The position numbers and the translations under genes were made by a program. DNA of 9,272 nucleotides from Chlorobiota bacterium (GTDB taxonomy: Bacteria > Bacteroidota > Bacteroidia > Bacteroidales > JAADGE01). The notes below the pieces were generated by a model. It was not told the DNA's origin and did not search any database. It saw only the letters and a program-made list of their open reading frames with translations. This document shows, in pieces, positions 1-6,449 of the stretch (position 1 is its first letter; every line of letters begins with the position of its first letter). The stretch lies in NCBI GenBank assembly GCA_013153575.1, contig JAADEE010000097.1, positions 1 to 9,272 on the forward strand, given 5' to 3'.

Positions 1-549
1 TAGCACTTGGTTATCACTTCCAATTTTTATAATACTTGAAGGTGTTTGTGGTGTATTTATATTTTGGTTATATTTTACTATATAATCTACATTATTTTTT
101 ATTTCATCAGAAATATCATTAAAATCTCCATTAAATTTTTCACCTGATATATTTGCTGATGTTGAAACTATTGGTTTTCTAAACTTTTTTAATAATTTAT
201 CAGTAAATTCTTCGGTTGTTATTCTTATTCCTATACTTCCATCTTCGGCAATAAGGTTTTTTGCTAAATTTTTTGCATTTGAATAAATTATTGTAACAGG
301 TTTTTCCGAAAGTTCTACAATGTCAAGTGCTACTTCCGGAACATCATCAACATATGAACGTATAAAGTTAATATTATTTAAAAGAACTAACATACTTTTT
401 GTGTCTTGTCTTTTTTTTATTTCATAAACCCTTTTAACTGCTTCTTCATTTGTTGCATCACAACCAATTCCCCAAATTGTATCGGTTGGGTAAAGTATTA
501 CTCCACCATTTTGTAAAATTTTTATCGCATTATTTATATCTTCTTGCAT
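1..549 (-). CDS. tsaC: L-threonylcarbamoyladenylate synthase, TsaC/YrdC/Sua5 family (3' end cut by window)
   Basis: Forms threonylcarbamoyl-AMP from threonine, bicarbonate and ATP, the first step of the t6A37 modification of ANN-decoding tRNAs in the cytoplasm. From the ATG at 549 the frame is open for 183 codons to the window edge with no stop. Seen: an N-terminal YPTDTIWGIGCDA segment (residues 20-32), the KKRQDTKSM stretch (45-53) matching the family's conserved Lys-Arg-x3-Lys motif, KPVTII (83-88), IGIRI (106-110) and the signature STSANISG (129-136). SSIIKI (171-176) resembles the 'STIV' end of the domain. Short TsaC proteins are about 185-200 residues, so few codons may be missing; a longer Sua5 form with an extra C-terminal domain cannot be excluded. 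It starts 6 nt after the stop of the glycosyltransferase gene, so the two are probably co-transcribed. The family is secure; the short-versus-long subtype is open. Confidence 0.93.
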   Translation of the reverse strand, partial: MQEDINNAIKILQNGGVILYPTDTIWGIGCDATNEEAVKRVYEIKKRQDTKSMLVLLNNINFIRSYVDDVPEVALDIVELSEKPVTIIYSNAKNLAKNLIAEDGSIGIRITTEEFTDKLLKKFRKPIVSTSANISGEKFNGDFNDISDEIKNNVDYIVKYNQNINTPQTPSSIIKIGSDNQVL

Positions 550-555
550 AAATAA

Positions 556-1671
556 TTATTTAAGATATACATTCATTAAGTTAGATGCAATTTTATCATC
601 ATTAAATTTCTGAACAAATTCAATACCATCATTTATTATTTTTTGTCTTAAATCGTCATCTTCGTAAATATTTATAATGGCTTTGCTTAATTTTTCAATA
701 TTATCAACTTCAACATAAATTGAAGAATGCCCTCCTGTTTCACTAAAAACACCGCCTTTTGTTGTAATTACGGGAATTTTTGAATACATTGCTTCTAAAA
801 TTGGTATTCCAAAACCCTCAAATACTGATGGGTACACAAACATTAATGCTTGTTGGTATATTGCCGGTAAATCTTCAAGAGGAACATTATTTAGAACGAT
901 TAACTTATCTTCTAAATTATTTTCTAATGCGTATTTTTGTAATTCTTTTTGATATTCAGTTTCCCTTCCTACAATAATTAAAGGAATGTCAATATTTCCA
1001 AATTTAATTGCTTTTAAAATTGATAATGCATTTTTTCGTTTTTCAACTGTTCCAACGTTTAGAATATACTTTTCGGGCAAATTGTATTTTTGTGCAACTT
1101 CTATTTTTTTTGTTGTTTCAACTTCTTTATGAAAAAGGTTGTTACATCCTTGATAAACAACATCAATTTTATTTTCATCAACATTAAGAAATTGAATAAT
1201 GTCAGATTTTGTTTGCTCGCTTATTGCAATTACTCTGTCTGCAATGTCGCATGAATATTTTGCTTTTTGATAGTATATTTTTCTGTCAACAGGTTTATAA
1301 AGTTCCGGATAACGAATAAATATTAAATCGTGTATTGTAACTATTAATTTTGTGTTGGTTTTTAAGTGTGCTTTGTTAGGCAATTCTCCGCTTAAACCGT
1401 GATATACATCAAGATTGTGTTCTTTTATTTTTTTTGTTATTCTAAAAGTTCTCCAATATGATTTAAAAACTTTACTTAATAATTTTTGAGGTTCATAAAT
1501 TTCAACCTTTTTGGGTATATTAAATTTTATTGCACCATCAGTAGATGGTGTATAAAGTACATAGTTATGGTAAGGATAAAATTTTGTAAGAAGTTCTATT
1601 GTACTTCTACTATAATTTCCTAATCCACTGTTATTAAAAAATGCTCTTTTGGCATCAAACCCTATCTTCAT
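556..1671 (-). CDS. GT4-type glycosyltransferase (GT-B fold, group 1)
   Basis: A 371-residue retaining glycosyltransferase that should move a sugar from a nucleotide-sugar donor onto a glycan or lipid-linked acceptor at the cytoplasmic face of the membrane. The N-terminal acceptor half has the glycine loop GLGNYSR (16-22), VYHGLSGELP (89-98) and TIHDLIF (112-118). The C-terminal donor half begins near ILNVGTVEKRKN (203-214), whose Arg/Lys normally contact the donor phosphates, and carries the EX7E motif as E285 and E293 in FEGFGIPILEAM. There is no signal peptide or membrane helix. Length is normal for GT4. HGLSGELP resembles the mannosyltransferase-like branch, but donor and acceptor cannot be read from sequence. 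It lies 27 nt downstream of dapD and 6 nt upstream of tsaC, with no other polysaccharide genes in view, so the pathway is unknown. Confidence 0.92.
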   Translation of the reverse strand: MKIGFDAKRAFFNNSGLGNYSRSTIELLTKFYPYHNYVLYTPSTDGAIKFNIPKKVEIYEPQKLLSKVFKSYWRTFRITKKIKEHNLDVYHGLSGELPNKAHLKTNTKLIVTIHDLIFIRYPELYKPVDRKIYYQKAKYSCDIADRVIAISEQTKSDIIQFLNVDENKIDVVYQGCNNLFHKEVETTKKIEVAQKYNLPEKYILNVGTVEKRKNALSILKAIKFGNIDIPLIIVGRETEYQKELQKYALENNLEDKLIVLNNVPLEDLPAIYQQALMFVYPSVFEGFGIPILEAMYSKIPVITTKGGVFSETGGHSSIYVEVDNIEKLSKAIINIYEDDDLRQKIINDGIEFVQKFNDDKIASNLMNVYLK

Positions 1672-1698
1672 AAAAAGATTTTTAATTTAAAATACAGA

Positions 1699-2517
1699 TT
1701 AAACTGTAACGTTATACTCCCTTAATGCATCATTTAAGGATGTTTTTAAATCTGTTGATGCTTTTCTTTTCCCAATAATTAATGCTGCAGGAACTTGATA
1801 TTCTCCGGCAGGAAATTTTTTGGTGTAAGAACCCGGTATTACAACTGAACGTTCTGGAACAACTCCCTGATATACTGTTGGCTCATAACTTGTTACATCA
1901 ATTATTTTTGTTGATTTTGTAATTGTTACGTTTGCTCCTAAAACTGCTTCTTTCATAACTCTTACTCCTTCAACAACAATACATCTTGAACCTATGAAAC
2001 AACCATCTTCAATAATTACCGGTGCTGCTTGAACGGGTTCTAAAACGCCTCCAATTCCAACACCGCCACTTAAATGAACATTTTTGCCAATTTGAGCACA
2101 TGAACCTACGGTTGCCCATGTATCAACCATTGTGCCTTCATCAACATAAGCACCAATGTTTACATAAGATGGCATTAAAATTACTCCTTTTGAAATGTAT
2201 GCTCCGTACCTTGCAACTGCATGAGGTACAACTCTAATTCCTAATTCTTTATAGTTATGTTTTAAAGGTATTTTATCGTAAAATTCTAGATCTCCGGCTC
2301 TTAAAGTTCCCATTTCTTGAATAGGAAAATATAATATTATTGCTTTTTTAACAGAGTTGTTAACTTCCCAAAGCCCGTTAACTTGTTGTGCTACACGCAA
2401 TCTTCCTTTGTCTACTTCTTCAATTATTTCTCGAATAGCTTCTTGAGTTTTCTTTTCTTTAAGAAGTTCTCGGTTTTCCCAAGCAGCATCAGTGATTTTT
2501 AAAAGTTCTGTATGCAT
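1699..2517 (-). CDS. dapD: 2,3,4,5-tetrahydropyridine-2,6-dicarboxylate N-succinyltransferase
   Basis: Transfers succinyl from succinyl-CoA to tetrahydrodipicolinate, committing the succinylase branch of diaminopimelate/lysine synthesis; cytoplasmic and trimeric in the family. With the ATG at 2517 the protein has 272 residues, against about 274 in E. coli. N-terminal helical domain: residues 1-95. The left-handed beta-helix of hexapeptide repeats starts near VPHAVARYG (97-105) and runs through PSYVNIGAYVDEGTMVD (116-132), TWATVGSCAQIG (133-144) and the glycine-rich HLSGGVGIGGVLEP (148-161). The C-terminal tail contains VPAALIIGKR (242-251). The frame continues upstream to a TTG at 2571, which would add 18 residues foreign to the family; the ATG has an A-rich leader of Bacteroidota type and is preferred. 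It follows the MORN gene by 57 nt and precedes the glycosyltransferase by 27 nt. Presence of dapD suggests the succinylase route rather than the aminotransferase (DapL) route. Confidence 0.96.
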   Translation of the reverse strand: MHTELLKITDAAWENRELLKEKKTQEAIREIIEEVDKGRLRVAQQVNGLWEVNNSVKKAIILYFPIQEMGTLRAGDLEFYDKIPLKHNYKELGIRVVPHAVARYGAYISKGVILMPSYVNIGAYVDEGTMVDTWATVGSCAQIGKNVHLSGGVGIGGVLEPVQAAPVIIEDGCFIGSRCIVVEGVRVMKEAVLGANVTITKSTKIIDVTSYEPTVYQGVVPERSVVIPGSYTKKFPAGEYQVPAALIIGKRKASTDLKTSLNDALREYNVTV

Positions 2518-2531
2518 ATTTAATTTTTTGG

Positions 2532-2539
2532 CAAAAATA
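2532..2539 (-). promoter_or_regulatory. candidate internal -7 box for dapD
   Basis: Read on the minus strand this is TATTTTTG, a match to the Bacteroidota -7 consensus TAnnTTTG, ending 14 nt before the chosen dapD ATG. No TTTG-like -33 element sits 19-21 nt upstream; the only TTG nearby is about 29 nt away. The match could be chance in such AT-rich DNA. If real, it would let dapD, the glycosyltransferase and tsaC be transcribed apart from the MORN gene. Confidence 0.3.
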
Positions 2540-2574
2540 AAAAGATTTAGTTCTCTTTCTTTTTTTTGCAAGTA

Positions 2575-4323
2575 TTAATTTGTTTTATTTTCAGAAATTA
2601 AAACCTTTTCAACATGATTATTTTTGTATTTAGCTTTATAGATAAGTTCTCCTTTTAGATTATATTTTTTCATTATACCGTTAACTTTTCCATCTTTATA
2701 ATCAGTTTCTTGTTGTAAAGTTCCATTTGGGTTCCAAATTCTTAATTTCCCGGTTCTTTTTCCGTTTTTATAAAATTCTTCTCTTAATTTTTGTCCGGCA
2801 TAAATAAATACTGTCCATTTTCCATCTTTTTCACCTTCAATATAATTTCCTGAAATATTTACTGAACCATCTACATTATAAGTTTCAAATTTACCATCGT
2901 AAATTCCGTTTTTAAATGTTTCTGTTTTTTCTTTAATTCCTTTTTCATCCCAGTATTCACATAGTCCGTTTTTTACTCCTTGATTGTAATTTACTGAATA
3001 TTTAAGTTTTCCGTTAGGGTAATATCCTACCCATGTTCCATCCATTTTTCCGTGAATAAATTTTCCTGACATTTCCGGTTTGCCATCTTCGTAATACGAC
3101 TTCCACTCCCCTTCTTCTTTGCCATTTTTAAATATTCCTTGATAATAAAGTTGACCGTTTTCGTAGAATACTTTCCAAAGTCCTTCTTTTTTATCGTTTA
3201 AATAATTTCCTGTTTTCCAAACTTGTCCGTTATCATACCAGTATGTCCACAAACCATCAAGTTTGCCGTTTTTATAGTTACCTTCATTTCCTTTAATGGT
3301 ATATTTTACATTATTTTTGGTATTGGTTTGCCAGTAAGTCCAAAGTCCGTGCATTGTATCATTTTTGAAATTACCGTAAATATCAGGTTCACCATCTTCA
3401 TTATACCATTTTGCACTGCCATTTTTTAAACCGTTTTCAAAATTAATATCGGCTTTTAATTTTTCATTTTCAAAAAATGCTTTGTGTCTTCCTTCTTTTT
3501 TGCCATTTACATATTTGCCCGATTGTTTTATATTTCCTTTAGGATACCAAAATGTCCAAAGTCCTTCTTTTTTGCCATCTTTTAGTTTACCGAACATTGC
3601 TTTTTGCCCATTTCTGTAATATGAAACATTATCGCCATTTTCATAGTTAAGTTCACTTTCTAACTTGCCATCATCAAACCAAGTTTGCCATTTGCCTGTT
3701 TTTTTGCCTTTTAGGAATTTTCCTTTTGAAAATATTTCACCATTTTCAAAATAAAAAGTCCAAACAGAATCTTTTAAGCCATCTTTATATTTTCCTTCTT
3801 CTTTAATTTTATTTTCAGAATAATAAGATTTAAAATAGCCATTTCCATTTTGAATTAAAGTATCGCCTTGCGGTGAAAGATATAATTGTAGTCTTGCAAA
3901 ATCATTATTATATTTTGTCTTTGATTTTAATTTTTTGTTTATATAAAACTCATCCCAAATACTATCTTTTTTACCTTGTTTATATTTGCCTTTTAACTTT
4001 AATGTACCATCTCTAAACCACTCTTTATAATCACCAACTTGTTTTCCGAATTTTATGAAACCTTCATTTTTTTTATTGCCATTATCAAAATAATAAGTTA
4101 CTCTGCCATTTATGTAACCATTTATAAATTCTGCTTCTTGCACAAGCTGTCCTTTTTTATTCCAAAATTTCCAAAGTCCTGTTTCTTTGCCACTTTCTAA
4201 TAATCCTTCACTTTGTTTTTGTGTATTTTTATCATCCCAGTACAATGTTTTTTTTGTTTGTCCTATTATATTTTGCGAGTTTAAAAAAAGAACTAAAAGA
4301 ATTATCTTACTTACTATTTTCAT
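2575..4323 (-). CDS. exported MORN-repeat protein (YwqK-like / MORN_2 family)
   Basis: A 582-residue protein of unknown specific role. The first 21 or so residues form a Sec signal peptide (positively charged start, IILLVLFL core, probable cleavage after NIIG at 18-21); there is no lipobox Cys and no C-terminal membrane helix or sorting tag, so a periplasmic or surface location is expected. From about residue 50 to 571 it consists of about 21 repeats of 23-24 residues with the pattern Gly-x-Trp-x-x-Tyr/Trp-Tyr/Phe-x-x-Gly-x-Leu-(x)n-Gly-x-Tyr-x-x-Gly-Lys. Examples are LWTYWYDNGQ and LWKVFYENGQ. This is the MORN_2 pattern found in bacterial proteins often named YwqK family antitoxin; that name implies no proven toxin partner here. 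One or two units carry insertions (near 134-160 and 330-352). Such repeats build an open beta-sheet and usually bind partners or membranes. The gene is first in the leftward gene set, 57 nt before dapD; a metabolic link to dapD is not evident. Confidence 0.9.
   Translation of the reverse strand: MKIVSKIILLVLFLNSQNIIGQTKKTLYWDDKNTQKQSEGLLESGKETGLWKFWNKKGQLVQEAEFINGYINGRVTYYFDNGNKKNEGFIKFGKQVGDYKEWFRDGTLKLKGKYKQGKKDSIWDEFYINKKLKSKTKYNNDFARLQLYLSPQGDTLIQNGNGYFKSYYSENKIKEEGKYKDGLKDSVWTFYFENGEIFSKGKFLKGKKTGKWQTWFDDGKLESELNYENGDNVSYYRNGQKAMFGKLKDGKKEGLWTFWYPKGNIKQSGKYVNGKKEGRHKAFFENEKLKADINFENGLKNGSAKWYNEDGEPDIYGNFKNDTMHGLWTYWQTNTKNNVKYTIKGNEGNYKNGKLDGLWTYWYDNGQVWKTGNYLNDKKEGLWKVFYENGQLYYQGIFKNGKEEGEWKSYYEDGKPEMSGKFIHGKMDGTWVGYYPNGKLKYSVNYNQGVKNGLCEYWDEKGIKEKTETFKNGIYDGKFETYNVDGSVNISGNYIEGEKDGKWTVFIYAGQKLREEFYKNGKRTGKLRIWNPNGTLQQETDYKDGKVNGIMKKYNLKGELIYKAKYKNNHVEKVLISENKTN
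2611..4176 (-). repeat. tandem MORN-type repeats, about 21 units of 69-72 bp
   Basis: The coding DNA repeats with a period of about 69-72 bp. On the plus strand the recurring pieces are variants of 'ccattttt' or 'ccgttttt' (encoding the NGK/DGK turns) and 'ccaaagtcc' (encoding the GLW start of a unit). Units have diverged at the base level, so this is an old protein repeat rather than a recent DNA expansion. It is not a CRISPR array: there are no constant repeats with unique spacers, and the frame is open throughout. Confidence 0.85.
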
Positions 4324-4467
4324 ATTTTTTTAATTTTTCAACTTGTTATTTACTTTTATTTTACAGAATAATAAACGTAAAAAAATTATAATATTTTTAA
4401 AGTTATTGTTTTTGTTTCTATTTTAGAGGTTTAAAAAACAATTAAGCCTATAACTTTTTTAAATTTA
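4324..4467. other. divergent intergenic region between MORN gene and exosortase gene
   Basis: These 144 bp must hold the start signals of two divergent genes. I found no strict TAnnTTTG box in either direction. The nearest match on the plus strand is TAACTTTT at 4451-4458, 9 nt before the exosortase ATG, with T in place of the final G and no -33 partner. The DNA is almost pure A/T with no convincing hairpin or coding potential. Confidence 0.4.
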
Positions 4468-5046
4468 ATGATACAAAAAAGCAAAGATACAAATAAAAAA
4501 AAATATTGGTTAAGGTTTCTTATTAGTGCTGTTATAATCTTTTCTTTTATTTATATTTTTTATACTTTTTTAAGGCAAAATGAAGCTATAAACACTTGGT
4601 ATGTTGATACCTTAAATGAGTTTGCTACATTATTACTACTTGGAGCAAAGTATTTTACAGAATTATTTGGCTTTGAAGTTGTAACATTTGGAAAATCTAT
4701 AAGAATTATTGATAATTTTCAGGCAGCATCTATTTATTTAGACAGAGGTTGTATGGGAAGAAATGTAATGTTAGGTTATGCAGCTTTAATTGCAGTATTT
4801 CCGGGCAAATTAATTCATAAACTTTGGTATATTCCTATGGGATTACTAATTATAACATTTGTAAATATTTTACGAATTTCGGGTTTAGCAATTACTGCAT
4901 ATTGTTGTCCTGAATATAGTGATGTTAACCATTATATAATTTTTAAGATTGTTGCTTGGATTGTAATTTTTATTCTTTGGGTAATTTGGTTTAACAGATT
5001 TAGCCCTTTTTCTAAAAAAAATCAAAAAGATAAGGAAACTTTATAA
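4468..5046 (+). CDS. small exosortase/archaeosortase-family membrane protease (XrtF-like size)
   Basis: A 192-residue integral membrane protein of the exosortase superfamily, which cleaves C-terminal sorting tags of secreted proteins and attaches them to an envelope anchor. Hydrophobic spans are seen at about 16-35, 52-66 (weak), 98-112, 118-145 and 155-175. The family's three catalytic positions are present in order: Cys95 in RGCMGRN (Cys-x-Gly as in the usual CSG motif), Arg136 in NILRISGLA, and His155 in DVNHYIIFK just before the last helix. The C-terminal span ILWVIWFNRFS resembles the small Bacteroidota XrtF group as I remember it, but the subtype is not secure. The tail after 180 is lysine-rich and probably cytoplasmic. 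No sorted substrate or accessory gene is visible nearby. Its last 25 bp overlap the end of the opposite-strand DUF2797 gene. The start ATG has no competing upstream start in view. Confidence 0.87.
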   Translation: MIQKSKDTNKKKYWLRFLISAVIIFSFIYIFYTFLRQNEAINTWYVDTLNEFATLLLLGAKYFTELFGFEVVTFGKSIRIIDNFQAASIYLDRGCMGRNVMLGYAALIAVFPGKLIHKLWYIPMGLLIITFVNILRISGLAITAYCCPEYSDVNHYIIFKIVAWIVIFILWVIWFNRFSPFSKKNQKDKETL

Positions 5047-5822
5047 CCATTATATTTTCTGATATTTATTACAAAGCCATTTTCAAAAATTAAATATTGT
5101 CCTTTTATTCCAACAAGTTTACCTGTAAAAGTTTTTTCTTTTTCTAAATTTATACTTTTAACTTTTGTTGGATATGCTTTTACCGGATAATTAAATTCAA
5201 AAACTGTATTATCATCTGTAATGTATTTTTGCAAATCGCTTCTTAACAATTGCTTTGCTTTATTTTTTCCCGATAATAAGTTAATACTAAAATCAATATC
5301 GTTCTTTAACATTTTTTGCCAACTTGTTTTATCCGACATATGCTTTTTTAAATCTATTTCAATTAAACCTGCTAAATGCCTATTTGGAGTTTCTGCGAAT
5401 TTTATGGTTTTTACAGCTCCTTGGTCAATCCAACGTGTTGGAACTTGCGAACCTCTTGTTACTCCAACTTTTAAACCACTTGAAAGTGCTAAATATACAA
5501 CATGAGTTGTTAAACAATTATTTTTTGACCATTCTAAATCTCGTGCAATTCCTAAATGTGCTTCGCAAAGTTCTGGATGTAAAATACAAGGTGCAGTTTC
5601 AGGAATTGATGCAAAACATGGAAAACAATATCCTTGTCCGAATGATTTTATTGTAGGATTTCCACACTTTATACAATTTATTTCATTCTTCCACTCAATT
5701 GTTAGTGTTTTATCAATTATTTTATTCATATTAATTTTGTCGTCAGACAAAATCAATGAATATTCTACAAGATTGTTATTTACAACAACTTGCATCTTTA
5801 AAAGATTGCCGTTATATTCCAT
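5022..5822 (-). CDS. DUF2797 family protein with Cys-rich metal-site-like segment
   Basis: A 266-residue cytoplasmic protein of unknown function matching DUF2797 by memory of its conserved segments. The first 49 residues form a small beta-rich region. Cys50-x2-Cys53 and Cys66-x2-Cys69, followed by Cys79 and Cys86, look like a zinc-ribbon-type site. The core has HVVYLALSSGLKVGVTRG (107-124), RWIDQGA (130-136) and an AGLIE helix with Glu155, then DKTSWQKML (164-172). The Tyr-Leu-Ala / Lys-Val-Gly / Arg / Glu order resembles GIY-YIG-type nucleases (see findings). The C-terminus (about 227-266) is a short beta-rich tail. The frame stays open upstream to 5939, but those 39 extra residues are Cys/Phe-rich, cross the promoter and run into the divergent gene; the ATG at 5822 fits a promoter 7 nt upstream and is preferred. 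It is transcribed away from the PspC operon, and its 3' end overlaps the exosortase gene. Confidence 0.85.
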   Translation of the reverse strand: MEYNGNLLKMQVVVNNNLVEYSLILSDDKINMNKIIDKTLTIEWKNEINCIKCGNPTIKSFGQGYCFPCFASIPETAPCILHPELCEAHLGIARDLEWSKNNCLTTHVVYLALSSGLKVGVTRGSQVPTRWIDQGAVKTIKFAETPNRHLAGLIEIDLKKHMSDKTSWQKMLKNDIDFSINLLSGKNKAKQLLRSDLQKYITDDNTVFEFNYPVKAYPTKVKSINLEKEKTFTGKLVGIKGQYLIFENGFVINIRKYNGYKVSLSF

Positions 5823-5829
5823 AATTTTA

Positions 5830-5837
5830 CAAAGGTA
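5830..5837 (-). promoter_or_regulatory. -7 promoter box for the DUF2797 gene, nearly leaderless
   Basis: Minus-strand TACCTTTG matches TAnnTTTG exactly. Only 7 nt separate it from the ATG at 5822, so transcription would begin at or next to the start codon. The expected -33 TTTG is missing; an A/T homopolymer-like tract lies there instead. Confidence 0.5.
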
Positions 5838-5874
5838 AATGAAAAAAATCATAAAAAAATAAAAAAAACAGTAG

Positions 5875-5921
5875 TTTGTTTTGCATAGTACCATGTTTTT
5901 GTCATATCTTTGCAAAACAAA
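5875..5921. repeat. perfect 11-bp inverted repeat bracketing the PspC-PadR operon promoter (candidate operator)
   Basis: The left arm TTTGTTTTGCA (5875-5885) and the right arm TGCAAAACAAA (5911-5921) are exact reverse complements separated by 25 bp. The left arm covers the -33 TTTG; the right arm covers the end of the -7 box and the expected transcription start. Arm centres are 36 bp apart. Inside the spacer lies an imperfect dyad, CATAGTACCATG (5884-5895; five of six pairs match). The position suits a repressor site, and the PadR regulator encoded in the operon is the obvious candidate ligand. That assignment is inference. Confidence 0.5.
5880..5912 (+). promoter_or_regulatory. Bacteroidota-type promoter of the PspC-PadR-PspC operon
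   Basis: A -33 TTTG (5880-5883) and a -7 TATCTTTG (5905-5912) are spaced by 21 bp, a good fit to the Bacteroidota pattern TTTG-N19-21-TAnnTTTG. The start codon at 5931 lies 18 nt after the -7 box, leaving a leader of roughly a dozen bases. A TTG at 5910 is inside the -7 box and cannot be the translation start. Confidence 0.65.
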
Positions 5922-5930
5922 ACAACAACT

Positions 5931-6449
5931 ATGGAACAAATAAAAACAATTATTCTTAATAAAAAAGAATACAAAATTACAGAAGTAGCTTACCTATTAA
6001 TTCAAGATTATCTGAATTATATTGAAAAAACAGAAAAGAACAAGGATACCCTTCTTGAAATTGAAATTCAAATATCAATTATTTTAGATATGGAGTTAGA
6101 GGCAAAAGAAAAATACAAAGTTGTAGAAAAGCCTGACATTGAAGAAGTAATATCGGTTCTTAAAGAAAACAGGAAAATTAAATATACAGCTCCAAGAAGG
6201 TTACAATACAAAAAGAAAAAAAACAGCACACATAAAATTACAAAACAAGAAACTTCTAATGGGTTTAAAAGATCAAGAAATAACATTTTAGGAGGAGTAT
6301 GTGCCGGAATTGGAGAATGGTTAAATATAGATCCTATAATTGTAAGAATTTTGTTTATTATAGCTGCATTTTTTAAAGGCTTTATAATTCCTATTTATAT
6401 AATTTTATGGATTATAATTCCTTCTGACAACAAAATTGTAAGAGTATGA
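5931..6449 (+). CDS. PspC-domain membrane protein, first of two
   Basis: A 172-residue protein with a PspC domain at its C-terminus (about 112-166). The domain shows the family signature NNILGGVCAGIGEWLNIDP (117-135) followed by VRILFIIAAFF and a second hydrophobic span IPIYIILWIIIP (153-164). PspC proteins sit in the inner membrane and are linked to envelope stress responses in other bacteria; the role in Bacteroidota is not settled. Residues 1-80 align by eye with the N-terminal domain of the second PspC gene (6775): KITEVAY against NIDEDAY, and IEIQISIILDMEL against IEMRVAELFTDMV. It is more diverged, lacking for example the MGQPEDF end. A basic linker (about 81-115) joins the halves. The stop codon overlaps the next start as ATGA, implying coupled translation. 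The in-frame TTG at 5910 was rejected because it lies inside the promoter. Confidence 0.88.
   Translation: MEQIKTIILNKKEYKITEVAYLLIQDYLNYIEKTEKNKDTLLEIEIQISIILDMELEAKEKYKVVEKPDIEEVISVLKENRKIKYTAPRRLQYKKKKNSTHKITKQETSNGFKRSRNNILGGVCAGIGEWLNIDPIIVRILFIIAAFFKGFIIPIYIILWIIIPSDNKIVRV

Noticed and set aside
2022..2237. Plus-strand open frame inside dapD
   Set aside because: Its His/Leu/Gln-rich translation is typical of the complement of a conserved gene.
2518..2571. TTG start of dapD adding 18 residues
   Set aside because: The extra residues are not part of the DapD family, the start is non-ATG, and they cross a candidate promoter box. The ATG at 2517 gives the normal length.
2611..4176. CRISPR-like periodic repeats
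   Set aside because: The 69-72 bp period is a multiple of three, units are diverged, and the frame is open with MORN motifs.
2575..4323. Toxin-antitoxin system based on the YwqK name
   Set aside because: The neighbour is dapD, no toxin-like gene is adjacent, and the protein is exported.
4370..4415. AT-rich inverted repeat as terminator or operator
   Set aside because: The partial A/T symmetry is expected by chance in a region of nearly pure A and T and has no GC stem.
5221..5656. Plus-strand open frames inside the DUF2797 gene
   Set aside because: They are antisense shadows with low-complexity Leu/Phe/Asn-rich translations, no promoter and no recognisable domain.
5910..5930. TTG start adding 7 residues to the first PspC gene
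   Set aside because: The TTG is part of the -7 box TATCTTTG and would lie upstream of the transcription start.
5823..5939. N-terminal extension of the DUF2797 gene by 39 residues
   Set aside because: It is Cys/Phe-rich, covers the promoter of the same gene and the start of the divergent gene; the ATG at 5822 fits the promoter.
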